From Latescibacteria bacterium UBA6620 (GTDB lineage Bacteria > Latescibacterota > UBA2968): a stretch of 64,000 bases of DNA. The translations under genes were made by a program, and so were the position numbers. Below the pieces are notes generated by a model. It saw nothing but the letters and a program-made list of their open reading frames with translations, had not been told where the DNA came from and made no database searches. Location of the stretch: assembly GCA_002433075.1 (NCBI GenBank), contig DJHM01000015.1:125103-189102 (forward strand), in the 5' to 3' direction. Below, in pieces: positions 1-9,007 of the stretch. Each line of letters starts with the position of its first letter. Positions within the stretch are counted from its first letter, which is position 1.

Positions 1-43
1 ACACCCGCTTTCGTTTATTCGATTTTTGCCTTTTTCCTTGTAA

Positions 44-2863
44 CTAGTCCTCCAGTTTCAGCGATCGCTGCAACGCCTCGATCGACTCCTCCAGCGCCTG
101 CATTTCGTCTCCTGCCCGAGACCAATCCCACGTTCTCATCGCATCCTGGACAGCGCGGTAGTGTTGCTCGGCGCGTGTCGCAAGCTCCCGTGCGCTCGCG
201 GCCGGTCGTCTCACGGCATCGGCACCCGCCGCGTTCCCGCCTGCTGCCGTGTCGGCCGAAGCCAGTGTGCGACCGAACAACTCGTTCAAGGCCTCCTCGA
301 ACGTGTCCCGCATAATGACCTGCCCGGCGTACGCCACAATCACCTGCTTCAGCTCTGGAATCGCGGTACTCTCGTTGTTCACGAAGCCCTGGTCCTGCTG
401 CGGGCGACGCGCCTGGGGCTCACCATCTGGACCCAGCTGCTGCGGTTCGTCCGACTCCTGACGGGCTTGCAGGTAAATCGGTTCGACATACAGAAACGAA
501 CTCTCGATTGGAATCGCCAGCAGATTTCCACGTATCACCTGTGATCCTCGCTGACCCCAGAGCGTCAGCTGACTCGAAATATCCGGCTGCTGATCGATAC
601 GCGCCTCCAGCTGCATGGGACCGAAAATCAGCTTATCCTTCGGCAACTGGTAGACCACAAGATCTCCGTAGTCGTCACCGTCACAGCGCGCGGCGAGCCA
701 TCCGATCATATTGTCCTTCTTTGCCGGGGTGTAGGGCACCATCAGAAGAAACTCCTCGCGCTCTTCCCCTGGCAGTTTCACGATGATGTAATACGGCTCC
801 ATTCGCTGCGCGCGATCGCTGTAGATCTCATTCGGAATCTCCCAGAGATCCTCCTGATTGTAGAAGACGTTCACGTCCTGCATATGGTAGGTCCGGTACA
901 TAAACGCCTGCACGCGGAACAGATCCACCGGGTAGCGAACGTGCGCACGAAGGTCCGCGGGCATCTCGTCGATCGGAACCAGCAGGCCCGGGAAGATGCT
1001 GGCGTAAGCGTTGATCAGCGGATCTTCACTGTCAGCCTGGTAGAACGTAATGTCCCCGTGATAGGCGTCGACCACGACCTTGACCGAATTCCGGATGTAG
1101 TTGATCGCATTTCGTCCACCGGTTCGCGTCGAATACGGATACATATTCGTCGACGTATAGGCATCAAGCATCCAGAACAACCGGCCTTCCGAAATCACCA
1201 GATAGGGATCCCCGTCGTAGTGGAGAAACGGCGCAACCTTCCGTGCCCGTTCTACGATCTGACGGTAGTACATCAGACGTGAATCCGGGAGCATATAGCT
1301 CGTCAGTACCAGATTCGGATCCATAAAGCGAATCGCGAAAGCCAGCCGGTTGAAGAAGCCTCCGATCTCCACACCCCCATCGCCCGCATACGTCGTCTGT
1401 TTGTTCTCACTCCCGCTCGGGTAATCGAATTCCTGGGTTGCGGTCTTGACCGCCACCGTGCCGTACGTCATCCCACCGTAATAGATTTCGGGCCGGGTTA
1501 CTTCGAGATCATCCAGACCCACTGGCGGGATGTCCCGCACTAGAAATTCGGGCAAACCCTCGGGCGACACCTGGTTGACAGGGCTGACCGCAACACCGTA
1601 CCCGTGTGTGTACTGGAGTCGCTCGTTCACCCAAGCTCTCGCCTGCTGGGGTAGACGACGCGTATCCATTTCCCGCGCCGATAACATAACCTGTCGGTAG
1701 ACGCCGTCGATCGTATAGCGATCCACGTCCACATCTCTGAACACGTAGTAGGGCCGAATTTCCTGCACCTGCTGATACGTCTGCTCCATCGGCCGTTCGT
1801 CCCAGATCCGCACGTTCCGGATCGTGAGGTCGTTCCGATCGATCTCTTCACGAGTGAGCGACTCCTCCGCGGCGAAGGGACGTTCCTCGACTCGGTGCAA
1901 CCCGTAGGCCTGCCGCGTCGCCGAGATGTTATGCTCGATATAGGGTGTTTCGCGAGAGAGTTCGGTTGGGTCAACGACCAGTTTCTGGACGACCGTCGCG
2001 GGAACCGAGCCGACGACCACCGCACCACCCACCAGAATGCCCAGCCCGATCAGTGGATAGCGACTTTCCCGTTTGCTGATGTTCAGGAAGAAGAGAACCG
2101 ACGTGGCGATGAACAGAATCACAAGAAACCAGTACGCCCAGATCTGCACGTTCACATCAACGTAGCCCGCCCCCGTGAAAATCCGACCCTGCGAGAAAAG
2201 GAGTCCGTAGACTTTCAGCCGGTAACTCCAGGCGACCAGCAGGAGGAAGACTCCACCCAACGCAGAAAAGTGAGCCAGCGGTCGGGGCATCAGCTGAATG
2301 CTTTCCTGAAGCCTCACGCCGCCGCTCATCGCGTACGTCAGACCGACCACGATCGCCGAAACAATCACCGCTCCGATCAGGAAATTCACGACAAACTGAT
2401 AGAACGGGAGGGCGAACACGTAAAAGCCGACATCCCGACTGAAAATCGGGTCGAGGACACCGAAAGACTGGCTGTGCAGATAGCGCCAGACGAGCGGCCA
2501 CTGGCCCGCTCCGATGTTCCCCATCACAAAGACCAGCACCGCCGTCGCGATGACGTAGCCTCGCCGACGTTTAAGCAGCCCTTCGATCGACAATTCCCCC
2601 TCGACGGGCGAGCCACCGACTTCCAGCGCGAATCGGGTGAATTTTCCGGCGAAATACAGGTTCACACCGACTACCACGCCGGACAGAACGGCGAAGCAGG
2701 CGCCGGTCGCAAACCGCGCTTTCACGAACTGCCAGAAAACGTGGTTGTAGTCGGTCGCCACGAACCACATCCAGTCCGTATAATAGGCGACCAGCCAGCT
2801 TGCGCCGATCGCACCCCCCAGAATCACCAGGAGGATCCAGAGTCGATTGGGTTGTCCGTCCAT
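44..2863 (-). CDS. UPF0182 family large integral membrane protein
   Basis: This 939-residue protein matches the UPF0182/COG1615 family in length and architecture. It has a hydrophobic N-terminal third with about seven membrane segments (roughly residues 8-30, 50-70, 105-125, 160-180, 205-225, 245-262, 275-295), followed by a large soluble domain. The domain carries family-typical stretches such as 'YTHGYGVAVSPVNQV' and 'PEIYYGGMTYG'. The C-terminal 100 residues are acidic and alanine-rich with a coiled-coil look. The ATG is preceded by AGGGAG. It stands alone on the minus strand, divergent from the DUF2231 gene. The biochemical role of the family is unknown, so none is proposed. Confidence 0.93.
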   Translation of the reverse strand: MDGQPNRLWILLVILGGAIGASWLVAYYTDWMWFVATDYNHVFWQFVKARFATGACFAVLSGVVVGVNLYFAGKFTRFALEVGGSPVEGELSIEGLLKRRRGYVIATAVLVFVMGNIGAGQWPLVWRYLHSQSFGVLDPIFSRDVGFYVFALPFYQFVVNFLIGAVIVSAIVVGLTYAMSGGVRLQESIQLMPRPLAHFSALGGVFLLLVAWSYRLKVYGLLFSQGRIFTGAGYVDVNVQIWAYWFLVILFIATSVLFFLNISKRESRYPLIGLGILVGGAVVVGSVPATVVQKLVVDPTELSRETPYIEHNISATRQAYGLHRVEERPFAAEESLTREEIDRNDLTIRNVRIWDERPMEQTYQQVQEIRPYYVFRDVDVDRYTIDGVYRQVMLSAREMDTRRLPQQARAWVNERLQYTHGYGVAVSPVNQVSPEGLPEFLVRDIPPVGLDDLEVTRPEIYYGGMTYGTVAVKTATQEFDYPSGSENKQTTYAGDGGVEIGGFFNRLAFAIRFMDPNLVLTSYMLPDSRLMYYRQIVERARKVAPFLHYDGDPYLVISEGRLFWMLDAYTSTNMYPYSTRTGGRNAINYIRNSVKVVVDAYHGDITFYQADSEDPLINAYASIFPGLLVPIDEMPADLRAHVRYPVDLFRVQAFMYRTYHMQDVNVFYNQEDLWEIPNEIYSDRAQRMEPYYIIVKLPGEEREEFLLMVPYTPAKKDNMIGWLAARCDGDDYGDLVVYQLPKDKLIFGPMQLEARIDQQPDISSQLTLWGQRGSQVIRGNLLAIPIESSFLYVEPIYLQARQESDEPQQLGPDGEPQARRPQQDQGFVNNESTAIPELKQVIVAYAGQVIMRDTFEEALNELFGRTLASADTAAGGNAAGADAVRRPAASARELATRAEQHYRAVQDAMRTWDWSRAGDEMQALEESIEALQRSLKLED

Positions 2864-3013
2864 ACTACTCCCTTAGAAACAGTTGAATGTCATACACTTA
2901 CGAACAGGCAAGAAAACAAAATTCGATGCCCCTGTCACCACCAATCAGAGCCGAATTTCCGGTTCCTCGTTTTTTGGGTTTTCAACCGGAGCCGGAGAAC
3001 GTTCCTTCTCTCA

Positions 3014-3448
3014 ATGGATTGGCACCCCTTCATCGTTCACTTTCCCATCGTCTTGATCATCGCATCCGTGCTCCTCGATCTCGGAGCGATCGCCGCCCGG
3101 AAGCCGGATCTGCATCTCGCGGGGATGATCCTGTTCCTTGCGGGGGCAGTCACGGCAGTTCCCGCGGCCTTTTCAGGCGAAACCGCCTCGGAAACGGCGG
3201 GTCTCATCCCCGGCATCGCCGAAGATCTCGCCCACCACGAAGATATGGGCACCTTGACCGCCTGGTTGACCGCCGTCCTGTCCCTCGCGCGAATCCATCT
3301 GACCATTCGGAATCGATTTCATACCCGGGCGGGATCGGTCTGGCTCATCGCAGCCGTAGCAGTGGCCGTAATCGCAGGTTGGAGCGGCTACACGGGGGGA
3401 GTCCTCGTCTATCGCTTTGGGGCGGGAATGCTCCCAATCCAGCCCTGA
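3014..3448 (+). CDS. DUF2231-like small membrane protein
   Basis: 144 residues with four predicted membrane helices (about 7-27, 35-52, 80-95, 105-125). The start 'MDWHPFIVHFPIVL' is typical of DUF2231 proteins, in which a conserved HPxxVHFPI motif opens the first helix. The frame is open far upstream, but the ATG at 3014 gives the family N-terminus, so it is chosen over longer versions that would run antisense through the UPF0182 gene. It lies 9 nt before the rRNA methyltransferase gene and probably shares its transcript. DUF2231 proteins have no settled function; some sit near redox or cytochrome genes. Confidence 0.85.
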   Translation: MDWHPFIVHFPIVLIIASVLLDLGAIAARKPDLHLAGMILFLAGAVTAVPAAFSGETASETAGLIPGIAEDLAHHEDMGTLTAWLTAVLSLARIHLTIRNRFHTRAGSVWLIAAVAVAVIAGWSGYTGGVLVYRFGAGMLPIQP

Positions 3449-3457
3449 AAGGTCCCC

Positions 3458-4174
3458 TTGCCAGTCTTCCTGCACAATCCTCACAGCGTCCTGGCCACGC
3501 TGGAAACCCGCCCTCAGGACGTGTTCGAAATTCGCCTGCCCGGTGGCAAGCTGAGCGAAACGTGGGAAGCCGTCCGCACCGAGGCCGAAAGCATCGGTAT
3601 CCCGATCGGCGAGCCACAACCCCGGAATCGTAAATCGTCGCGCGATTCGGGCAGAGCAACCCTCACCGAGGCCGTCGTCAAGGAAAGAGATCCCCTTCCC
3701 ATCGACAGGATCCTCTCCTCGGAAGTCACCGAAGGTCTCTACCTCGCACTGGACGGTGTCCAGGATCCCCAGAACCTCGGATCGATTTTTCGATCCGCCG
3801 CATTCTTCGGTGTCCGTGGCGTGATCCTCACCCGCGATCGCGCAGCCCCGGTCTCGCAAACCGTCTACGATGTCTCGTCCGGAGGGGTCGAGCGTGTCCC
3901 CTTCAGCGCCGAAACGAATCTCTCACGCGCACTCGACACCGCCAAAGAACGCGGCCTCTGGATACTCGGGACGTCGGAACACGCGGATACCTCTATCGGC
4001 GAGATTACACTCGATCGGCCCTGGCTGCTCGTCCTCGGCAACGAGGAATCCGGCGTACGGCGGCTCACGCTCGAGCGCTGCGACCAGGTCTGCACCATTC
4101 CTTCAGTCGGAGCCGTAACTTCCCTCAACGTAGCCGTCGCGGCGGGCATCCTTCTTTCGAGCCTCACACGGTAG
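3458..4174 (+). CDS. rlmB: TrmH/SpoU-family 2'-O-ribose RNA methyltransferase (RlmB-like)
   Basis: 238 residues. The C-terminal SPOUT domain has all three motifs: motif 1 'NLGSIFRSAAFFG', motif 2 'LVLGNEESGVR' and motif 3 'IPSVGAVTSLNVAVAAGILL', which form the knotted SAM site and the catalytic Arg. The N-terminal about 80 residues resemble the SpoU substrate-binding domain. The start is a TTG at 3458 with AAAGGT just upstream. Proteins of this type methylate a ribose in 23S rRNA (G2251 for RlmB) or in tRNA. RlmB is the best guess from length and domain order, but the exact target cannot be read from the sequence. Confidence 0.88.
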   Translation: MPVFLHNPHSVLATLETRPQDVFEIRLPGGKLSETWEAVRTEAESIGIPIGEPQPRNRKSSRDSGRATLTEAVVKERDPLPIDRILSSEVTEGLYLALDGVQDPQNLGSIFRSAAFFGVRGVILTRDRAAPVSQTVYDVSSGGVERVPFSAETNLSRALDTAKERGLWILGTSEHADTSIGEITLDRPWLLVLGNEESGVRRLTLERCDQVCTIPSVGAVTSLNVAVAAGILLSSLTR

Positions 4175-4251
4175 CTATCGACCCGGGCAGGGGCCAGTTG
4201 TTGGCTCTATCCCCTAACTGTATCTTGAATTGACCGAATGAAAGGATCGAT

Positions 4252-4884
4252 GTGAAAACCGTGTTCTGGGATGTAGACACCCAGGTCGACTTCATCTCCC
4301 CCGACGGGAAGCTCTACGTCGACGGATCCGAAGAGATCAGAGACAATCTTGCCCGTCTCACGACCTTTGCGCGAGAAGCGGGGCGCATCGTTGCGTGCGT
4401 CGACTACCACACGGAGACCGATCCGGAAATTTCCGATCAGCCTGATTTCATCGACACGTTTCCCCCACATTGTCTGATCGACAACCCCGGCCAGCTAAAA
4501 ATCGAGGAAACCACCCCTGCCGACCCCTTCTGGGTCGACCCAGATCCCATCCCGCAAGACGTGCTCCGTTCGCAACTCGACGAACACACAGGCGACATCA
4601 TTTTTCGCAAGAGACGATTCGACGTCTTCACCAACCCGAACGTCGACATCGTCCTCGACCTCCTCGCTCCGGACAAGATTGTGCTCTACGGAGTTGCCCT
4701 CGACGTCTGCAATCGATTCGCGATCGACGGCTTGCTCGAAAGAGAGGTCGCCCCGATATCCCTGGTCCTCGACGCAACCCGCGCCATCGATCCCGCACGT
4801 GGAGACGAACTGGTCGACGCCTGGCAGTCTCGTGGCGTTGCTGTCGTCAGTACCGCCGACGTTGTTTCCCGGAACCTAGCGTGA
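4252..4884 (+). CDS. Nicotinamidase/isochorismatase-family hydrolase (PncA-like)
   Basis: 210 residues with an isochorismatase-like fold. The presumed catalytic triad is Asp9 ('VDTQVDF'), Lys120 and Cys153 ('YGVALDVCNRF'). The metal site used by nicotinamidases is also present: Asp51 and His53 in 'VDYHTE', and His73 in 'FPPHCLID'. That makes nicotinamide to nicotinate hydrolysis in NAD salvage the most likely reaction, although other members hydrolyse different amides. The start is GTG at 4252 with AAAGGA 5 nt upstream. Its stop overlaps the start of the molybdoenzyme gene (GTGA), so the two are translationally coupled. Confidence 0.8.
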   Translation: MKTVFWDVDTQVDFISPDGKLYVDGSEEIRDNLARLTTFAREAGRIVACVDYHTETDPEISDQPDFIDTFPPHCLIDNPGQLKIEETTPADPFWVDPDPIPQDVLRSQLDEHTGDIIFRKRRFDVFTNPNVDIVLDLLAPDKIVLYGVALDVCNRFAIDGLLEREVAPISLVLDATRAIDPARGDELVDAWQSRGVAVVSTADVVSRNLA

Positions 4885-5510
4885 ACGGCGATCCCCGTGA
4901 CCGCGTCGATCGACTGCGCCGGGCGGACCCCAGGAGGACACCCGACGAAGACCCAGAAGGCCGAATCCCGCCCGGTCAGTATCTCACGACCAAGTTTCCT
5001 GTCTTGACCCACGGCCGGACCCCTAAGGTCAGCACCGACTGCTGGAAACTTCGGGTGTTTGGCGCCGTCGCTGAGGAAGTCACCTGGGGTTGGGATGCGT
5101 TCAACGCTCTCCCCCAGGTGGAAATCACATCCGATTTCCACTGCGTAACCCGCTGGAGCCAACTCGACAACACCTGGGCGGGGATCTCTATCTCCGAGGT
5201 TGTGAACCACATCCAGATTCTCGCAGACGCCCGATACGTCACGGTTCACGCCCACGGCCAGTACACGACCAACCTCCCGCTCGCAGATTTGCTCGACGAA
5301 GAGGTATTGTTCGCCCACAGTTGGAACGGGAAGCCTTTGACGCCCGAACACGGGGGGCCGATGCGACTGGTCGTTCCCAAGCTCTATGCTTGGAAGAGCG
5401 CAAAGTGGGTCGAAGCGCTCGAGTTTATGACGCACGATCGGCGGGGGTTCTGGGAGGAAGCGGGTTACCACGATCGTGGCGATCCGTGGAAGGAACAGCG
5501 GTTTAATTGA
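4881..5510 (+). CDS. Sulfite oxidase-like molybdopterin oxidoreductase (YuiH type)
   Basis: 209 residues forming a stand-alone oxidoreductase molybdopterin-binding domain of the sulfite oxidase superfamily. Cys88 in 'SDFHCVTRWS' is the expected molybdenum ligand, followed by 'W.G..ISEVV' and 'GGPMRLVVPKLYAWKSAKWV', which are characteristic of the YuiH/YedY-like group. There is no signal peptide or Tat motif and no dimerisation domain, so it looks cytoplasmic, unlike YedY (MsrP). The GTG start overlaps the upstream stop. The natural substrate of this short cytoplasmic group is not established. Confidence 0.86.
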   Translation: MNGDPRDRVDRLRRADPRRTPDEDPEGRIPPGQYLTTKFPVLTHGRTPKVSTDCWKLRVFGAVAEEVTWGWDAFNALPQVEITSDFHCVTRWSQLDNTWAGISISEVVNHIQILADARYVTVHAHGQYTTNLPLADLLDEEVLFAHSWNGKPLTPEHGGPMRLVVPKLYAWKSAKWVEALEFMTHDRRGFWEEAGYHDRGDPWKEQRFN

Positions 5511-5653
5511 CCACGATGACCGACATCGCCCCGGGATCTTCCTGTTTTTGATTTTCTTATGAAGCAATCACTCACTAACCTATGAGCGTGTGGACGTCTT
5601 CCTCAGACTGATTTCCTACATCAGACCCTACCTTTACCATCTGAAATGAATCG

Positions 5654-7126
5654 CTATTTGGGTGGTCTACGCATCGACCCCGGGGAGGGGGGGGCATTCG
5701 ATGCATTCTTGATTTCATCCACGAATGCATCCACCTCCTCGTCGTACGTCTCGAACGGGTCTCGAAAACTCAAGTGGTGTTCGTTCTCCAGGTAGACAGA
5801 ATCCCAATCAATGATATATCTCACCCGGTTTTCGGACAGGACCTTGACCAGCCGCGAACGGCCCTTCGCCCGCGTGTCCTGTGGGGGCTCGAAGCTCGCG
5901 CGGTCCACGTGGTCGTCCTTCACCACACGCTGAGTCGACCCCTGGCGTTCCAGATCGTAGAAGAGGCTCTTGTCGGGGTTGATGTTGTGATATTCCAGGT
6001 CCAGACTCTGCATCCACGGATCGCTCCACGACAGACCCTCTTCTTCACGGAACATATCGAGCAGCCATTTCTTCGTCACCCAGTCCACCCGGTCCACGCA
6101 CGACATCGGATCCCGCTCCAGATCGTTCAGCGTGCGCTCCCATTCCCTGAGCACCCAGTCGGACTCCTCATCCAGACCCGTCAGATGACGCTGAGCCAGC
6201 TCCAGGTAGGATCGTTGAATGTCGATTGCCGTCAACGTCCGGCCGTCGCTCCGCTCCAGCAGCCAGCGATGTGTGGGATCGCGCGACACCTCTTTTAACG
6301 CCCACACCGGATCGGTTAGACCGACGTCCCTCGGGAAAACTTTTCGTTCCAAGAGGTTCAGGACCATCGCGGTCGTCCCGATCTTCAGGGCCGCCGCATA
6401 CTCCGACATATTCGAATCGCCCACCAGCAGATGCAGACGTCGGAACCGGCTATGGTCGGCCAGCGGCTCGTCGCGCGTGTTGATAATCGCGCGAGAGAAC
6501 TGGATCCACTGATAGATCTCCGTCACGATATGATCCGCCCGCTGGGAGATCTGATAGACCACAGGATCTTCGCGATACGCCTCTTCTCGATCTTCGCGAC
6601 CGTAGTAGTAGAAGCTGTCGTCATAGCTGCCTACGCGACCCGCTCCCGCAAAAATCTGTCGAGTAACCAGGAAAGGAAGAAGTGACGGAATAACCACTGT
6701 CGAGAAGGGCACGTTACGCCGAACCAGATAGTTCTCGTGACAACCGAACGTCGCCCCCGTAAAGTGGTCGACGTTGTTTTTCAGGAACGCGGCTTCCTTT
6801 TCGAGACCCAGCGACTTGAGAGCACGCTGAAGAATTCTCTCTCCAGCTCGGTCGAAGGCCACCACATCGAATAGGCTCTTGCACTCCGGGGTCGTGTATT
6901 CAATGTGCCCCATATCGATGTAGACACGCCCGGAATTGTAGAGGAATCCGCCGTTACCCGGTGGCTCGTCTCGACCCCGGTAATGGATGTCGACGATGCC
7001 GATTCGCTCGGAATGAAAGATGTGGTCTTTGACCTTCACGGAGATGGCATCCGGACTCACGAAACCTTCGTGTTCCGGCGCCATACAACCGTATTCGGTT
7101 TCCAGACCGAAAATGCGATCTTCCAT
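5654..7126 (-). CDS. pafA: PafA-type ligase for the Pup/UBact modifier
   Basis: 490 residues of the carboxylate-amine ligase family that attaches the C-terminal Glu of Pup/UBact to lysines of target proteins using ATP. Visible hallmarks are the N-terminal nucleotide/Mg motif 'GLETEYG', 'YIDMGHIEYTTPEC' with the catalytic-base Asp, 'FGCHENYL', 'INTRDEPLAD' and 'LLVGDSNMSE'. The C-terminus ('YIIDW' then 'FRDPF') aligns with PafA rather than Dop. Residues about 168-190 form an insertion rich in Tyr and acidic residues ('YDDSFYYYGREDREEAY'). It is last in the six-gene proteasome operon, 79 nt after prcA. The C-terminus has a Pro-rich tail. Confidence 0.92.
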   Translation of the reverse strand: MEDRIFGLETEYGCMAPEHEGFVSPDAISVKVKDHIFHSERIGIVDIHYRGRDEPPGNGGFLYNSGRVYIDMGHIEYTTPECKSLFDVVAFDRAGERILQRALKSLGLEKEAAFLKNNVDHFTGATFGCHENYLVRRNVPFSTVVIPSLLPFLVTRQIFAGAGRVGSYDDSFYYYGREDREEAYREDPVVYQISQRADHIVTEIYQWIQFSRAIINTRDEPLADHSRFRRLHLLVGDSNMSEYAAALKIGTTAMVLNLLERKVFPRDVGLTDPVWALKEVSRDPTHRWLLERSDGRTLTAIDIQRSYLELAQRHLTGLDEESDWVLREWERTLNDLERDPMSCVDRVDWVTKKWLLDMFREEEGLSWSDPWMQSLDLEYHNINPDKSLFYDLERQGSTQRVVKDDHVDRASFEPPQDTRAKGRSRLVKVLSENRVRYIIDWDSVYLENEHHLSFRDPFETYDEEVDAFVDEIKNASNAPPSPGSMRRPPK

Positions 7127-7205
7127 AGGCTTCAGATAGACGGGTTAAATAAAAAGCCAGACCTCGTAAGGCCCGGCGGATTCCATCCAGGAGTGGTTCA
7201 GACCC

Positions 7206-7994
7206 TTACTCCCGAATGGACGAAACGATCGATTCAATTTCTTCCGGTTCCACGTGCCGGAACTTGGTTTTTCCACTTCCGGCAGGATCGAGAACCACGG
7301 CTTCGACCTCCAGGGTCCGGAGGGCTTCTCGAACCACCGCCGACGCATCAGCCTCCGAGGCCGCGGCTTTGAGCTCTTCTTCGTCGGGAGGCAGGCTATC
7401 CTGTTCTCCCGCCCAACGCCCCAGACCCCAGGCGTCGAGGGCGACGGACAACGCGTCACTCAGGGCATGACTGGAAGGATCCGCCGCAAGGATGTGTTCG
7501 CGCATCAGTCCGTCGGCTTCGGCTACACCCCCGATCGCAGCCGCTGACTCGTAGCGATGGAACGTTCCGTCGTAATCGACTGTGAAGAAAGAAGATCCTC
7601 CATCATCCTGGCCCAGTTCCGCGAGGAGAACGCGCGCAATATAGGGGGACCGTATAACGTCATCAAAAGCGCTCTTCACAGCGGGGCCGAGTCCAAAATG
7701 GACGATCTGTTGTAGGGTTACATCGGCGTCGGAGTAGTTGAACCCGATCACGTGAGCCAAGTCAACGGCTGACTGCCGTAGCTTTTCGATATCCGTCGGA
7801 TGACCGACCGATCCCAATCCGATCCGGTCGTATGCTTCGAAGAGCTTCTGCGACCCCCCTTTCAGGGTCACCATCAACAGTCCGTCTGCGAACGCCACAC
7901 CTACTACAGGGCTTCCATCGCGCAGTTGATCCTCGATGTAGTCCCTGCGGTTCGCAATCGCTTCGGCAAAGCGGTATGGTTCGTCCAGAAGCAT
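7206..7994 (-). CDS. prcA: Proteasome alpha subunit
   Basis: 262 residues of the bacterial 20S proteasome alpha type. It contains the proteasome core fold ('GSPVVGVAFADGLLMVT', 'FEAYDRIGLGSVGHPTDIE') but no processed N-terminal Thr. It therefore builds the outer, non-catalytic ring and gate that docks the unfoldase. It starts 3 nt after prcB, which puts it in the same operon and probably couples its translation. The C-terminal 40 residues are acidic/alanine-rich and end 'SSIRE'. Fusion to a beta subunit is excluded by the clear separate prcB frame. Confidence 0.92.
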   Translation of the reverse strand: MLLDEPYRFAEAIANRRDYIEDQLRDGSPVVGVAFADGLLMVTLKGGSQKLFEAYDRIGLGSVGHPTDIEKLRQSAVDLAHVIGFNYSDADVTLQQIVHFGLGPAVKSAFDDVIRSPYIARVLLAELGQDDGGSSFFTVDYDGTFHRYESAAAIGGVAEADGLMREHILAADPSSHALSDALSVALDAWGLGRWAGEQDSLPPDEEELKAAASEADASAVVREALRTLEVEAVVLDPAGSGKTKFRHVEPEEIESIVSSIRE

Positions 7995-7997
7995 CTG

Positions 7998-8783
7998 TCA
8001 GTCCAGGAACCGCGTGTGGAGGTCGCGAAGCTCGTCCTCCCCAATGTCGTCCTGGCCCTCCGAGGTAATCGTCTTCACCGTTGGCGGGATGTCAGTGGAG
8101 CGTTCGTAGCGTCCGGTCGCTGAATCGTATTCGGCCGCCGTAAACAGCAGACGCAACGAAAGACCGACGGCATCGTCACGACTCAATTCGGGATAGGGCG
8201 TTCCACTCCACCGGTTGGTGTAGTACATCACCCCCCGAATCGCCGCTGCGCCCGATCCCGTCGTCGCGAAATCCGTGACTTCGAACTGCGCTCCAAGCGC
8301 ATCGTAGAAGTAGATGCGTCCGACGTCGCCGCGGGTGTCGTAGGTGGCAAATATCGGGATCACTGCGCCAATGCCCTGGACGGCCATCGGCAGGTTGTCG
8401 CGGATCAACAAGGAGAGCCGGCGCAGCTTGGCTTCGATACTCATTTCCTGAAGCTGACGCCGACGATGATACTGGAAGGAGTGCTCGAGGATCCGTGCGA
8501 TTTCGAACGCCATCGCCGGAGACCCCGAAATGGCCATCACCGAATGGCGGTCGATTGGAATGACCTTGTCGGCTCGATCATAGAGTACCGCGTTTCCCGC
8601 TGTGGCTCGGCGATCGCCGGCCACGACCACGCCGTCCTGATAGCGCAGGGCGAGGATCGTCGTACCTTCCGTCGGATGGAATGGGAGGCCCTTTCCATCG
8701 CCTTCCACGCCCGCAATAACGTTCGCCGGAAACTGATACCCCTCCGACTTCAACAAGTCGAAGAAGTCACCGCCGTCACTCAT
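7998..8783 (-). CDS. prcB: Proteasome beta subunit (catalytic)
   Basis: 261 residues. A 40-residue propeptide ends at 'PTEG', and autocatalytic cleavage would expose Thr41 of 'TTILALRYQDGVVVAGDRR', the N-terminal nucleophile of proteasome beta subunits. Downstream 'VIPIDRHSVMAISGS' and 'GAVIPIFATYD' are typical of the actinobacterial PrcB fold. It forms the inner proteolytic rings with PrcA. It lies 7 nt after the UBact gene and 3 nt before prcA. The long propeptide matches the bacterial type, in which it helps assembly. Confidence 0.94.
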   Translation of the reverse strand: MSDGGDFFDLLKSEGYQFPANVIAGVEGDGKGLPFHPTEGTTILALRYQDGVVVAGDRRATAGNAVLYDRADKVIPIDRHSVMAISGSPAMAFEIARILEHSFQYHRRRQLQEMSIEAKLRRLSLLIRDNLPMAVQGIGAVIPIFATYDTRGDVGRIYFYDALGAQFEVTDFATTGSGAAAIRGVMYYTNRWSGTPYPELSRDDAVGLSLRLLFTAAEYDSATGRYERSTDIPPTVKTITSEGQDDIGEDELRDLHTRFLD

Positions 8784-8790
8784 AAGCGGC

Positions 8791-8976
8791 TTATTCTCCT
8801 GTCCGCTGGCGATACCGTCGGGCCTGATTCGGATCGACGCGGCGCATACGCTTCAGGAGATCGCGCGTGTCAGGACGCTCGACCTTCGGACGCGACGGAC
8901 CCGATTCATCGTCTCCATCGGGCCCACCACCCGGCCCGGGGCGCGTTCGGCGTTCATACCCGATCCATTCAGCCAT
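8791..8976 (-). CDS. ubact: UBact: Pup-like small protein modifier
   Basis: 61 residues. The N-terminal half is disordered and Gly/Pro/charged ('RPGPGGGPDGDDESG'). The C-terminal half is a short helical segment, 'DLLKRMRRVDPNQARRYR', ending Gln-Arg-Thr-Gly-Glu. That ending is the UBact signature, the Pup analogue reported from several Gram-negative phyla. It is conjugated through the C-terminal Glu to lysines of substrates by PafA and unfolded by the ARC ATPase. Because the codon before the TAA stop is GAA (Glu), no deamidation by Dop should be needed. It sits between dop and prcB, exactly where Pup lies in actinobacterial loci. It contains no cysteine. Confidence 0.93.
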   Translation of the reverse strand: MAEWIGYERRTRPGPGGGPDGDDESGPSRPKVERPDTRDLLKRMRRVDPNQARRYRQRTGE

Positions 8977-9007
8977 TGTGTCCTCCGTGAAAGTCCCGGG
9001 CTCGCCC

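Noticed and set aside
1895..3013. Coding region in the 5' part of the long plus-strand frame ending at 3448
   Set aside because: It runs antisense to the UPF0182 gene and has no domain; only the part from ATG 3014 matches DUF2231.
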